Source of the DNA: JBLNCE01 sp050260415
Lineage (GTDB): Bacteria; Bacillota; UBA4882; JAAYXC01
Direction: 5' to 3'
Length of the DNA: 24,644 nt
NCBI GenBank assembly: GCA_050260415.1
Contig: JBLNCE010000087.1
Coordinates: 1 to 24,644 of the forward strand
Part shown: one piece after another, positions 7,106 to 14,065 of the stretch
Position numbering within the stretch: the stretch's first letter is position 1
Layout of the letters: the number at the start of each line of letters is the position of its first letter
The notes under the pieces: generated by a model
The model's database searches: none
What the model was told of the DNA's origin: nothing
What the model saw: the letters and a program-made list of their open reading frames with translations, nothing else
Position numbers and translations under genes: made by a program

Positions 7106-8119
7106 CTAGATCTCCTTCCCCATCAGCCCCGCCACGGGCCTGAGTTCCGCCATCACCGTCGCGAATTCGGCCAGATCGAGGGATTGTTCCCCGTCGGACA
7201 AGGCCTCGGGCGGGTTGGGATGTACCTCGATCATGAGCCCGTCCGCGCCCGCGATGACCGCGGCCTTGGCCATCGGCAGGACCAGGGACCTCTTCCCCGT
7301 GCCGTGGCTGGGATCCACCACGACCGGCAGGTGGGTCAGGGTCTTGGCCAGCGCCACCGCGGCCAGATCCAGCGTATTGCGGGTCGCCGTCTCAAAGGTC
7401 CTGATCCCTCGTTCGCAGAGGATGACCTGCTCATTCCCCTCCGCCAGGATGTACTCGGCCGACATGAGCCATTCCTCGATCGTGGCCGACATACCGCGTT
7501 TCAAGAGAACCGGCTGCCGCAGTTGCCCCACCGCGCGCAGCAAGCCGAAGTTCTGCATGTTGCGCGCGCCGATCTGGAGCACGTCCGCGACGGCGGCCAC
7601 CATCTCCAGTTCGGTGAGGTTCATGACTTCCGTGACGATTGGGAGCCCCGTCGCGGCCCGCGCCTCGGCCAACAGCGCCAGGCCCTCCTCCTGCAAGCCC
7701 TGGAAACTGTAGGGCGATGTTCTCGGTTTAAAAGCCCCCCCGCGGAGGAGATGGCCGCCGGCCTCCCTGATTCCCTCGGCGACCGCTAGAACCTGCGCGC
7801 GGCTCTCGACCGCGCAGGGCCCGGCCATGACGGTCAGGCCGTCGCCACCGATGGTGACGCCGCCGATCTTGATGCGGCTTCCCTTGGGCTTCCCCTCCCG
7901 GCTGGCCAGCTTGTAAGGTTGCAGGATGGGGATGACCTGCTCGACTCCTGGCAAGGACTCCAGAGCGTGCAGATCCAGCAGCCTCTTGTCACCCACGGCC
8001 CCGATGACCAGCCTTTCCACGCCCACGATGGTGTGCAGCTTGAACCCGAGGTCGGTCAGACGTTTCTCGATGCGCTGCTGGTCCTCTTGCGTGATGTTCT
8101 TGCGCGTGACGATGATCAT
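7106..8119 (-). CDS. aroF: 3-deoxy-7-phosphoheptulonate synthase (DAHP synthase, AroF type)
   Basis: This 337-residue enzyme condenses phosphoenolpyruvate and erythrose 4-phosphate to DAHP, the first step of the shikimate pathway. Residues 1-70 form the small ferredoxin-like regulatory domain (MIIVTRKNITQEDQQRI) seen in the Thermotoga/Bacillus-type I-beta enzymes. The barrel follows with VMAGPCAVES, LRGGAFKPRTSPYSFQG, VTEVMN, GARNMQNF, LLKRGM and VVDPSHGTG, which supply PEP, metal and phosphate ligands. ATG 8119 has GGAGG 8 bases upstream; the longer frame up to 8230 has no such site. No other shikimate gene is in the window. The T-box leader at 8747-9140 points at this gene, although more than 600 bases separate them; feedback plus T-box control would suit an aromatic amino acid gene. 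Confidence 0.95.
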   Translation of the reverse strand: MIIVTRKNITQEDQQRIEKRLTDLGFKLHTIVGVERLVIGAVGDKRLLDLHALESLPGVEQVIPILQPYKLASREGKPKGSRIKIGGVTIGGDGLTVMAGPCAVESRAQVLAVAEGIREAGGHLLRGGAFKPRTSPYSFQGLQEEGLALLAEARAATGLPIVTEVMNLTELEMVAAVADVLQIGARNMQNFGLLRAVGQLRQPVLLKRGMSATIEEWLMSAEYILAEGNEQVILCERGIRTFETATRNTLDLAAVALAKTLTHLPVVVDPSHGTGKRSLVLPMAKAAVIAGADGLMIEVHPNPPEALSDGEQSLDLAEFATVMAELRPVAGLMGKEI

Positions 8120-8140
8120 GTGCGATGCCTCCTTCAGTAT

Positions 8141-8180
8141 TAGGCGTGAGGCGGGAGGCATGAGGCAAGAGGTGGGAGGG
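8141..8180. repeat. Phrase-like repeat, GAGGCGGGAGGCAT type
   Basis: Tandem, imperfect units built on GAGGCRDGAGGC fill this stretch. The 16-mer GCGGGAGGCATGAGGC (8151-8166) recurs exactly at 23221-23236, and the 14-mer GAGGCGGGAGGCAT recurs at 23263-23276. It lies in the aroF leader. Confidence 0.75.
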
Positions 8181-8316
8181 GACGCGGCATGAGCAAAAAC
8201 CGTAAAGCGCTTCAGGAGATGGAATCCCAACTACCCGCCCCATGCTTTCACTAAACCTTTGGCTCTGTTCTGAGCAACGGTCGTTCCGAAACATCGTTTT
8301 TGCCGACGGTAGGCTG

Positions 8317-8356
8317 CCCCTCGACAAGCTCGGGGTGCTGACTTCGACGAGCTCAG
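8317..8356. repeat. Paired TCGACAAGCTC repeats
   Basis: CCTCGACAAGCTCGG (8318-8332) and CTTCGACGAGCTCAG (8342-8356) are two near copies in the same orientation. Each can fold on itself through TCGA and GCTC. Motifs of the form CTTCGACAAGCTCAG are common dispersed intergenic repeats in many bacteria. Confidence 0.5.
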
Positions 8357-8464
8357 TCGAGTCGAGCCTGTCAAAGCAAGATCCTACCGCTACACCAGAT
8401 CTGGCAAGGGTATAAATGCCCTAGGATCTGGATCCCGTTCTTTCCCCGTAGCCAGGATGGCTTG

Positions 8465-8565
8465 CCGGGAGCAAGGCAAATCACCCTGTTCAGGCGATTT
8501 GTCAAAACGCGATGATTCAACGCGTTTTGACAAATCGGTAGTTCTGAAGATTTGCCTTGCTCCGG
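8465..8565. repeat. 101 bp nested inverted repeat (two concentric hairpin arms)
   Basis: The inner arms CGATTTGTCAAAACGCG (8495-8511) and CGCGTTTTGACAAATCG (8521-8537) are a perfect 17-bp inverted repeat around the 9-base loop ATGATTCAA. The outer arms, 8465-8482 (CCGGGAGCAAGGCAAATC) and 8549-8565 (GATTTGCCTTGCTCCGG), pair over 17 bp with one bulged G. About 12 and 11 unpaired bases separate the two stems on the left and right. The element is symmetric, has no T-run, and does not look like a terminator. It lies inside the T-box to aroF spacer. It could be a small non-autonomous mobile element or an RNA structure in the aroF leader. Confidence 0.85.
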
Positions 8566-8644
8566 TGTAGCGGCGTCCTCTCAGGGCGCCGTCGGCCCGA
8601 GCATCTACAGCTGCAGGATCAACCGTTGATGAGAACATAGCCAA

Positions 8645-8745
8645 ACCTTTTTACCTTCCGCCTTCTTCCTTCGACCTTCTTCCTTTTGCCTTCTTCCTTC
8701 CGCCTTCCGCCTCTTGCCTCTTGCCTTCTTCCTTCTTCCTTGCGC
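8645..8745. repeat. Phrase-like repeat, GGAAGAAGGCAAAAGG type
   Basis: On the minus strand this 100 bp block is made of GGAAGAAGG, GGCAAGAGGC, GGCGGAAGG and GGCAAAAGG units in irregular order, purine-only apart from single C and T bases. It directly follows the T-box terminator T-run. Similar wording appears at 12256-12290. Confidence 0.75.
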
Positions 8746-8746
8746 C

Positions 8747-8789
8747 AAAAAACAAAAACCCACGTCTCGTCGTAAGGGACGAAACGTGG
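8747..8789 (-). terminator. T-box-controlled intrinsic terminator
   Basis: On the minus strand CCACGTTTCGTC pairs with GACGAGACGTGG (12 bp, one G-U) around a short loop, followed by GTTTTTGTTTTTTGG. The 5' arm starts just after the T-box sequence, so the antiterminator fold would compete with it. Confidence 0.9.
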
Positions 8790-9140
8790 ATTCCGCGGTA
8801 CCACCCTGATTAGCCCGGAAGGGCTCAGCTCTGCCGGCACGGAGAAAGGATCTCGATGCCATCTCCTCGCTAACGGGCGAGACCCGGCCAGGCCTACTGG
8901 CAGATGCATACGCCGCATCGCCGCGTTCAGCCGGCGGCTCGGAAGGGAACTTTACCCGGTCTCTCCCGGGGCGGCTCACAGCCCGTGCAAAGACTTTGAA
9001 CCTTTAGTCAGGGGTTCACATAAAACGCTGAGGTTTGAAGCGCTCTACGCGAACCGATGCTTCGGGGCTAAGTCTATACACCCGGCCGCCCTCTCTGCGC
9101 GTTCGGGACGGGGCTACTTTCCTTCGTCAAACGCCTTTAC
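8790..9140 (-). promoter_or_regulatory. T-box riboswitch leader (tRNA-sensing), probably for aroF; Phe specificity suggested
   Basis: The 14-base T-box AGGGTGGTACCGCG is at 8794-8807, directly before the terminator. The distal end has a stem I base with a GACGAAGGA-AAGTAG element (K-turn and S-turn side) and AGAGAGGGCGG with GGGTG (stem I apical motifs). The T in TGGT should pair with an A discriminator base, which excludes tRNA-Trp, -Ser and -Gly. A TTC near 9040 in GCGCTTCAAACC is the best specifier candidate, which with the aroF neighbour suggests tRNA-Phe; the specifier loop did not align cleanly, so this is tentative. The leader is about 390 bases, long for the class, with an additional stem (GAGACCGGG/CCGGGTCTC). 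Uncharged tRNA would prevent termination and allow transcription on toward aroF. Confidence 0.9.
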
Positions 9141-9162
9141 GAATATGAAGATACTTTTCGCT

Positions 9163-9192
9163 ATCGTAACAGACGGGTACCAGTCCTGTCAA
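9163..9192 (-). promoter_or_regulatory. Sigma-A-type promoter of the T-box leader
   Basis: On the minus strand a perfect -35 box TTGACA (9187-9192) is followed after 18 bases by TACGAT (9163-9168). Transcription would begin about 15-20 bases before stem I of the T-box. Confidence 0.65.
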
Positions 9193-9260
9193 GGGACTAA
9201 AATCATTCCTCCGGCCAACCCCGGAACGTTGGGGGTAAAAACTCATCAACCGTCTCATTT

Positions 9261-9773
9261 TCATCCTTTGCTGTCCCGGCAGCATGTCAGGGTGGATGCT
9301 TCCAGTTGCTCCTCATCCCATAGCTCGATCCCGTTCCGCGCCAGCAAGGCCGCGGTCACGCCCCTTCCCGGCACGCGGCGGCCGCTGAAGGTCCCGTCAT
9401 AGATCTCGCGCACGCCGCAGGATGGGCTTCTTGCTTTTAGCACGGCCGCTTTTGCTCCGTGTTTTACGGCCAGGGCCAGCACCGCCTCGGCGCCGGCGAT
9501 GAAGAGCGTGGTCACGTCCGTGCCCGCACGGTCGCTAACCCGCGCCGAACCTGCCAGGACCGCCTCGCCGTCCCCGCCCCTGATCTCGGCCGGGGGGCGC
9601 GGGATGACGAGCCCGCCCAATACCTCCGGGCAGACGGGAATCACCGCGCGGGTATTCGCCAGGGCCAGGGCCGCATCGTGCCGGCTATGCCCGCCGTTGT
9701 AACGGCATGCCTGCCCAAGCAGGCAGGCGCTGATCAGGACCGCGCCGGGGGATGGCACGCCCGCTCCCGTCAT
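9261..9773 (-). CDS. DUF523 family protein (YbbK-like)
   Basis: The 170-residue protein has the complete set of DUF523 motifs: LISACLLGQACRYNGGHS near the N-terminus, VCPEVLGGLVIPRPPAEI in the middle and LKARSPSCGVREIYDGTFSG after it, with conserved cysteines in each. The family is widespread, 140-170 residues long and without an established reaction; the conserved Cys residues suggest metal binding or redox chemistry. Its ATG overlaps the stop of the substrate-binding protein gene by four bases (ATGA, 9770-9773), so it is translated as the last gene of the ABC importer operon. The transporter link is contextual only. Confidence 0.9.
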   Translation of the reverse strand: MTGAGVPSPGAVLISACLLGQACRYNGGHSRHDAALALANTRAVIPVCPEVLGGLVIPRPPAEIRGGDGEAVLAGSARVSDRAGTDVTTLFIAGAEAVLALAVKHGAKAAVLKARSPSCGVREIYDGTFSGRRVPGRGVTAALLARNGIELWDEEQLEASTLTCCRDSKG

Positions 9774-10738
9774 TGCCCCGGCACTTGGCGCACCAGTTCG
9801 TCCATGGATGGACGGCGCGCGATCATCTTCTGATCGGCCAGGAAATCGGCCACCGCGATCAGTTCCTTGATCATATCCGCCCGCGGTATCTCCAGGAAAG
9901 TGTAGTTCGCCGCAATCTTGCGCACCATCTCCGGCGGCAGCTTTGTTTCCTCGGCGCCAAGGCTCACGGCCGCCTCCGGATCCGCGGCCAGGGCCTTGCC
10001 GGCGCGGGTTACGGCTCTAAGAAACGCCGCCACGACGTCCGGATTGTCCCGGAGCAGCTTCCCCCGCACCGCCGTGACGGTCAGGCCCCCGATCAGGCCG
10101 CTGCCATCCCGGAGCAAACGCACCTTGCCGCCGGCCAAGGCCCTGGTCAGGACCGGTTCCACCAGCACCGCCGCGTCCAATTTACCCCCGGCCACCGCCG
10201 TGAACGCGTCGGGGACCCCCAGGTTAAGGACCTCGACCTTGGCAAGACTCAGCCCTTCCGCGGACATCGCCCGGGCCAGGAGATAGTGCGCGGTGGTTCC
10301 CAGGGGCAACCCAACCCGCTTGCCGGCCAGACCCTTGAGATCCGCCGCGCCGCCCTCCGCAGGCACCACGATCGCGAAGGCTTTGGGCGCCACGCTATAC
10401 GGCGCCAGGACAACCAAGTCGTTGCCCGCGGCGCGCGCGATCACCGCCGAACTTTCCCCCATGACCGCCGCGATATCCAAGGCGCCGGCGGCCAACGCCT
10501 CGGACATGAGCGGTCCCGTCGTGAGACTGCTTACCCACTCCACCTTCCAGCCGAGCGGGGCCAGTTCCCCTTCCAGATAGGCCCCTCTGCGCAGGACCAT
10601 CGACGGCAGGTTGAGCGGCATCGGGTTGTAGGAGACCCGGAGCGTTTGCTCCTGCGCCGCCAGGCCCGCGGTCAAGACCACCAGGCATAACAGAAAGATC
10701 GTAATCACCGGTCGGACTCTCTTCAACTCAATCACCAC
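9770..10738 (-). CDS. ABC transporter substrate-binding protein, NMT1/SsuA-like
   Basis: This 322-residue extracytoplasmic binding protein belongs to the SsuA/TauA/NMT1 group that delivers sulfonates, nitrate-like anions, pyrimidine precursors or similar small molecules to its importer. It starts with a signal peptide (VITIFLLCLVVLTAGLAAQ) and the mature part begins TLRVSYNPMPLNLP. LAAGALDIAAVMGE, LAGKRVGLPLGTTAHYLL and LDAAVLVEPVLTRAL are typical of the fold. The cleavage region has no lipobox Cys, unlike most monoderm Firmicute binding proteins, which are lipoproteins. The start is GTG 10738 (GTG 10735 is next to it), overlapping the ATPase gene end by 11 bases. The ligand is unknown. Confidence 0.9.
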   Translation of the reverse strand: MVIELKRVRPVITIFLLCLVVLTAGLAAQEQTLRVSYNPMPLNLPSMVLRRGAYLEGELAPLGWKVEWVSSLTTGPLMSEALAAGALDIAAVMGESSAVIARAAGNDLVVLAPYSVAPKAFAIVVPAEGGAADLKGLAGKRVGLPLGTTAHYLLARAMSAEGLSLAKVEVLNLGVPDAFTAVAGGKLDAAVLVEPVLTRALAGGKVRLLRDGSGLIGGLTVTAVRGKLLRDNPDVVAAFLRAVTRAGKALAADPEAAVSLGAEETKLPPEMVRKIAANYTFLEIPRADMIKELIAVADFLADQKMIARRPSMDELVRQVPGQ

Positions 10739-11450
10739 GCCTTTCTTCCCGGATTTGCATCAGCGCCGCCGTTACCTCGGCGCGCGCCCGCGCCGCCTCT
10801 GCCCCGCAGCGCTCCCGCGGACGGGGCTCGGTGAGCTTGATCTCCGCCACCACTTTGCCCGGCCGCGCGGACAGGACCAGTACCCGATCCGCCAGATAGA
10901 CCGCCTCGTCGGGATCGTGGGTCACCAGCAGGACGGCGGGGCGTTCGACTTGGCAGATCTTTGCCAGGCGTTCCTCCAGATCGATGCGCCCGAAATAATC
11001 CATCCCGTTCAAGGGTTCGTCGAGGAGCAGCAGTTCCGGGCGGGCGACCAGAGCGCGGGCCAGGGAGACACGGTGCGCCATCCCGCCGGAGAGAGCACCC
11101 GGATAATACTCCTCGTAACCGCCGAGACCGAGCTCGCCCAGGAGCATCCTGGCCCTGTCCTTGACGGAATCCGTCGGGCGCGCGCAGCCGAAAAGGACAT
11201 TTCCCAAGCAATCCCGCCAAGGCAACAACCTGGGCTCTTGAAAAGCCATGCCGACCGCGGCGGGCCGTTCGACACGCCCCGCGGCGGGCGCCAGCAGACC
11301 GGCCGTAATGCGCAGAAGCGTGGTCTTGCCGCACCCGCTCGGGCCGAGGACGGCCGCGATCTCGCCCGGTCCCAGCGCCAGATCGATCCCAAGCAACACA
11401 GGCGCAAGGCCGTACCGATGACTGACTCTTTCCAAAACCAACCCGCTCAT
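10728..11450 (-). CDS. ABC transporter ATP-binding protein, SsuB/TauB-like
   Basis: The 240-residue ATPase energises the importer. Visible motifs are Walker A GPSGCGKTT, Q-loop FQEPRLLPW, signature LSGGMAHRVSLARAL, Walker B LLLLDEPLNGMD and the switch His in LLVTHDPDEAV. The signature has Met-Ala where Gln-Gln or Gln-Arg is usual; this is a mild deviation found in the nitrate/sulfonate subfamily. ATG 11450 overlaps the permease stop (ATGA, 11447-11450) and has GAGAGG upstream; a frame 12 codons longer lacks support. The order permease-ATPase-binding protein, with overlapping ends, indicates one operon. Confidence 0.93.
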   Translation of the reverse strand: MSGLVLERVSHRYGLAPVLLGIDLALGPGEIAAVLGPSGCGKTTLLRITAGLLAPAAGRVERPAAVGMAFQEPRLLPWRDCLGNVLFGCARPTDSVKDRARMLLGELGLGGYEEYYPGALSGGMAHRVSLARALVARPELLLLDEPLNGMDYFGRIDLEERLAKICQVERPAVLLVTHDPDEAVYLADRVLVLSARPGKVVAEIKLTEPRPRERCGAEAARARAEVTAALMQIREERRGD

Positions 11451-12238
11451 GCCACCGTACCTCTCGTTCCTCGCGCCCAAGGCCACAAGCGTTCACAGGC
11501 CCGCAAGCCCTGGTCGAGAATGAGTCCCGCCGCGCCGACGGCCAGCACGCCCGCCAGCATCCGATCGGCCTGGCCGAAGCTACGGGCCTCGACGATGAGC
11601 GCTCCCAGACCCCTGGCGGCCGCCAGCATCTCCGCGACGACCAAAGAACGCCAGCCATAACCCAGGCCGAGCCGCAGACCCGCGGTGACCGACGGTAGGG
11701 CGGAGGGGATGACGATCTGCCTGAGGATGACGGACCGCCGCCGCTGGTAAAGCAGACCGACCTCGAGCAAGTTCCGATCGACCTGCCGCGCGCCCAGTTC
11801 CGCGGCGAGAAAGATCGGGAAGAAGGCCGCATAGATAATTACCAGCAGTTTCGGCGCCTCTCCAAGACCCAGCCAGAGGATGAGCAGTGGCACGAGCGCG
11901 ACCGGCGGGATCTGGCGAAGAAAATCCAGCGTGCTTCCGATTAACCGGGCGAAGCCCGCGGCACGGCCGGCCGCGAAGCCCAGCGGCACGCCAAGGACGG
12001 ACGCCAGCGCGAAGCCGAGACCCACCCGGCCGAGACTCGCGCCCAGATCGCGCAAGAGTCTTCCCTCGCGCCAGAGGTCATAGAGCGCCGCCCCTACCTG
12101 GGAGGGCCCGGGAAGGAGAAAGGCGTCGCCGGTCCTGTTTGCCGCCAAAAACCAAGCACCGACGAGCAACGCCGGCAGCACCAAGCCGAGGGGAAGCCAC
12201 CGCATCGTGGCGGGGGTGGGATTACCGTTATCCCGCAC
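11447..12238 (-). CDS. ABC transporter permease, SsuC/TauC-like
   Basis: This 263-residue inner-membrane permease has about six hydrophobic segments (for example LPLGLVLPALLVGAWFLA near the N-terminus and VALVPLLILWLGLG in the middle). It contains the binding-protein-dependent transport loop in the ATSUB family form, ELGARQVDRNLLEVG. Its closest relatives by pattern are the permeases for sulfonate, taurine and nitrate (SsuC, TauC, NrtB). GTG 12238 has AGAGGAG 7 bases upstream, and no gene lies before it on this strand, so it is the first gene of the four-gene importer operon. Confidence 0.92.
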   Translation of the reverse strand: MRDNGNPTPATMRWLPLGLVLPALLVGAWFLAANRTGDAFLLPGPSQVGAALYDLWREGRLLRDLGASLGRVGLGFALASVLGVPLGFAAGRAAGFARLIGSTLDFLRQIPPVALVPLLILWLGLGEAPKLLVIIYAAFFPIFLAAELGARQVDRNLLEVGLLYQRRRSVILRQIVIPSALPSVTAGLRLGLGYGWRSLVVAEMLAAARGLGALIVEARSFGQADRMLAGVLAVGAAGLILDQGLRACERLWPWARGTRGTVA

Positions 12239-12255
12239 GTAAATACTCCTCTCAA

Positions 12256-12290
12256 GAACAGGCCATAGGCAAAAGGCAAAAGTAAAAGGG
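12256..12290. repeat. Phrase-like repeat, GGCAAAAGG type
   Basis: AGGCCATAGGCAAAAGGC followed by AAAAGTAAAAGGGC is a short run of the same GGCAAAAGG-style wording seen at 8645-8745. It lies in the gap before the ABC importer operon. Confidence 0.5.
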
Positions 12291-12401
12291 CTAAGGATTT
12301 GCTACGCGGCGATTCTCCTCTCCGCGCCCGCCGCCGCCGGACAACCACTCAGGCATAGGGCCCAGAGTCCGCGGCAAGAATAGGCGATGGAGGGATCGTA
12401 T

Positions 12402-12689
12402 ATGCACGAAGAAAATGTATTCGTCGAACCAGTCCGTCCCGAGCGGAAAGAGCGGGCGCGCATCGGGTACGACGGTCTCTTGGTCAAATCCGGCGCGGAC
12501 CGCGTCTTTCTGCACTACGGTTTCGACGGCTGGAAAAACCCCCGCACCGTGCCGATGAGCCGCTTCATGAACGGCTTCGTCGCCAGCATCCCGATCGAGG
12601 GCGTCGAGGCGGTCGATTTTTGTTTCCGGGACTCCGCCGGCAACTGGGACAATAATTCCGGCTGGAACTGGAAGGCTCCGATCGAATAA
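12402..12689 (+). CDS. Stand-alone CBM25-like carbohydrate-binding protein
   Basis: The 95-residue protein consists of a single carbohydrate-binding module. RIGYDGLLVKSGADRVFLHY, GFDGWKN and FCFRDSAGNWDNNSGWNW are characteristic of the starch-binding CBM25 type found as small free-standing proteins in Firmicutes. It has no signal peptide and no catalytic domain, so it may bind glycogen or another alpha-glucan inside the cell. ATG 12402 has GGAGGG 7 bases upstream; the ATG at 12387 lies in that ribosome binding site. It is convergent with the aldose epimerase-like gene, with only two bases between the ends. Confidence 0.85.
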   Translation: MHEENVFVEPVRPERKERARIGYDGLLVKSGADRVFLHYGFDGWKNPRTVPMSRFMNGFVASIPIEGVEAVDFCFRDSAGNWDNNSGWNWKAPIE

Positions 12690-12691
12690 CC

Positions 12692-13684
12692 CTATCCGAA
12701 CGGTCTGAATTCGACACGACCGCGCCAGACCTCTCCCTCCCCCAGCGCCACCAGGCCGGTCGTCTCGCGCGGCAGGGGGAGGTTGGGCGCGTCGGTTACG
12801 CACGTATACGGCTCCAGACACACGAACGGCGCTTCTGGTTCGGGTCCATTCCAGATCACCCAGTGCGGAAAAGCCCGGTCCGAGACGAACTCAATGCCCG
12901 CGCCGCTCCCCTCGTGCCAGAGCCGCGCCGCGATCTCCGGCTCGCCGGGGGCCAGATCCGTGTAGACATCGTCCAGGCGAAGCTCACGGACGGGCTTTGC
13001 CTCCAGCCGCTCATGCTCCGCCAGGGTCAGGAGGCGTCCCGTGGGGAAGCACGCGTCGAGTTCCCAACGTTTCCGGGCCGGCAACGTGAGCCGGTATCCG
13101 GCAAGATCCTCCCCCTCCGTCATCGGCAGGCGGAAATACGTGTGATAGCCGAGCCCGAACGGAAACTTCCCGGGGCCGCGGTTTTCGGCGACGGCGCTCA
13201 GAGACAGGCGGCCTTCGCGAAGGACAAAGGTCAACGCCAAAAGGAAATCGTGCGGGAAAGCATCCGCGAACGTCCGCTCGTCTCTGGTCGAAATGGAGGT
13301 CCTGACCCAGGCGCCCTCGTGCTCGCCGGCCCCCGCCGCCGAGAACCGCCACGGCAGGCTATGGACCAGGCCGTGGCTGTGATGCGGCGGGCGGTTGCAC
13401 GGCAGGATATAAGTCCGGCCCTCGAATTGGAACCGCGCTCCCCTTATCCGATTAGGCGGCAATAAAACCGGATTGCCGTACCGCACCGGACGCAACCTCA
13501 GTTCCGCGAGGGACGGCGGGCCGTAAATATAATCGCGCCCATCGGCCTGTCGGGAAAAGGAGATGAGGTTGCTGCCGAAGCCGGGGATGATGGTAGCCGT
13601 AAGACCCAGCGCCAGGTCGGCCAATTCGACGGCGACTTCGCCGTCGAATTGACTCTGCCGCGCCAGATAGCGCGCAGCCGCCAT
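12692..13684 (-). CDS. Aldose 1-epimerase-like (GalM family) protein
   Basis: The 330-residue protein interconverts sugar anomers or binds a sugar phosphate. The expected landmarks are present: NRPPHHSHGLVHSLPW and LGYHTYFRLP with the catalytic His residues, LDDVYTDLAPG with the Asp, and PFVCLEPYTC with the general-base Glu. The length fits the family. ATG 13684 follows the stop of the rubredoxin-like gene by five bases, with GGGGTTGA upstream; ATG 13699 is possible but has its purine run too close. The exact substrate is not clear. The gene shares strand and spacing with the oxidative-stress genes upstream but no obvious function. Confidence 0.88.
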   Translation of the reverse strand: MAAARYLARQSQFDGEVAVELADLALGLTATIIPGFGSNLISFSRQADGRDYIYGPPSLAELRLRPVRYGNPVLLPPNRIRGARFQFEGRTYILPCNRPPHHSHGLVHSLPWRFSAAGAGEHEGAWVRTSISTRDERTFADAFPHDFLLALTFVLREGRLSLSAVAENRGPGKFPFGLGYHTYFRLPMTEGEDLAGYRLTLPARKRWELDACFPTGRLLTLAEHERLEAKPVRELRLDDVYTDLAPGEPEIAARLWHEGSGAGIEFVSDRAFPHWVIWNGPEPEAPFVCLEPYTCVTDAPNLPLPRETTGLVALGEGEVWRGRVEFRPFG

Positions 13685-13689
13685 GCGGC

Positions 13690-14025
13690 TCAACCCCATT
13701 TCCCCTTGCCGACGTGCGTGGCAATCTCCGCTTTGATCGTGCCCTGGGCGACCTCCGCCGCCGCAAGCGCGTAACGGAAGACGGCCACGCAGCCGGGATC
13801 GAGGTTGTCATCAATGCCGCGTTGGGCCACTTCCCGCACCTTGCCCAGCAGGGCGTGCAACTCGGCGTGCAGACCGTTACTGAGCCGCGCCCGTTCCAGC
13901 AAGGCCGCGCCATCCGCCGGTATCTCGCTGAACATTTCCTTGGCCGCCCCGCATTTGGGGCAACGCTCCGGGGGATCCCCGCCGTCATGGATATAGCCGC
14001 AGACACCGCAACGCCACTTCTTCAC
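13690..14025 (-). CDS. Rubredoxin-like domain protein with helical C-terminal domain
   Basis: The 111-residue protein starts with a rubredoxin-type zinc-ribbon knuckle pair, CGVCGYIHDGGDPPERCPKCGA, four cysteines in the CxxC...CxxC layout of rubrerythrin C-terminal domains. Residues 45-105 are predicted helical (ARLSNGLHAELHALLGKV, then a segment ending GTIKAEIATHVG) with no metal ligands I recognise. It lies directly downstream of rubrerythrin, 40 bases away, and its knuckles resemble the C-terminal domain of that protein, CRNCGYIHSGAEAPEKCPVC. It probably carries electrons to rubrerythrin or binds iron. The start is a good ATG; no better one exists. Confidence 0.8.
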   Translation of the reverse strand: MKKWRCGVCGYIHDGGDPPERCPKCGAAKEMFSEIPADGAALLERARLSNGLHAELHALLGKVREVAQRGIDDNLDPGCVAVFRYALAAAEVAQGTIKAEIATHVGKGKWG

Positions 14026-14065
14026 CTCAGGAGTCTCCCTTTCGTTGCATCCTTCATCCGTCCGC

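Larger units (their letters stand above)
8120..8746. other. 627 bp gene-free, repeat-rich spacer between T-box and aroF
   Basis: I see no credible gene here. The frames of 60-110 codons have neither a ribosome binding site nor recognisable sequence. From left to right it holds a phrase-like repeat (8141-8180, GAGGCGGGAGGCAT type), two TCGAC-R-AGCTC copies (8317-8356), a palindromic patch around CCAGATCTGG (8396-8405), a 101 bp nested inverted repeat (8465-8565) and a second phrase-like block of CTTCCTT/GCCTTC units (8645-8745) that abuts the T-box terminator. Confidence 0.7.

Noticed and set aside
8390..8644. 84-codon minus-strand frame between T-box and aroF as the T-box target gene
   Set aside because: It runs through the nested inverted repeat, has no ribosome binding site and no recognisable sequence.
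8645..8745. CRISPR array
   Set aside because: Units are short, irregular and without spacers of constant length.
8990..9060. Firm assignment of the T-box to tRNA-Phe
   Set aside because: TTC is the best candidate, but the specifier loop could not be aligned with confidence; GCA upstream is also possible. Kept as tentative only.
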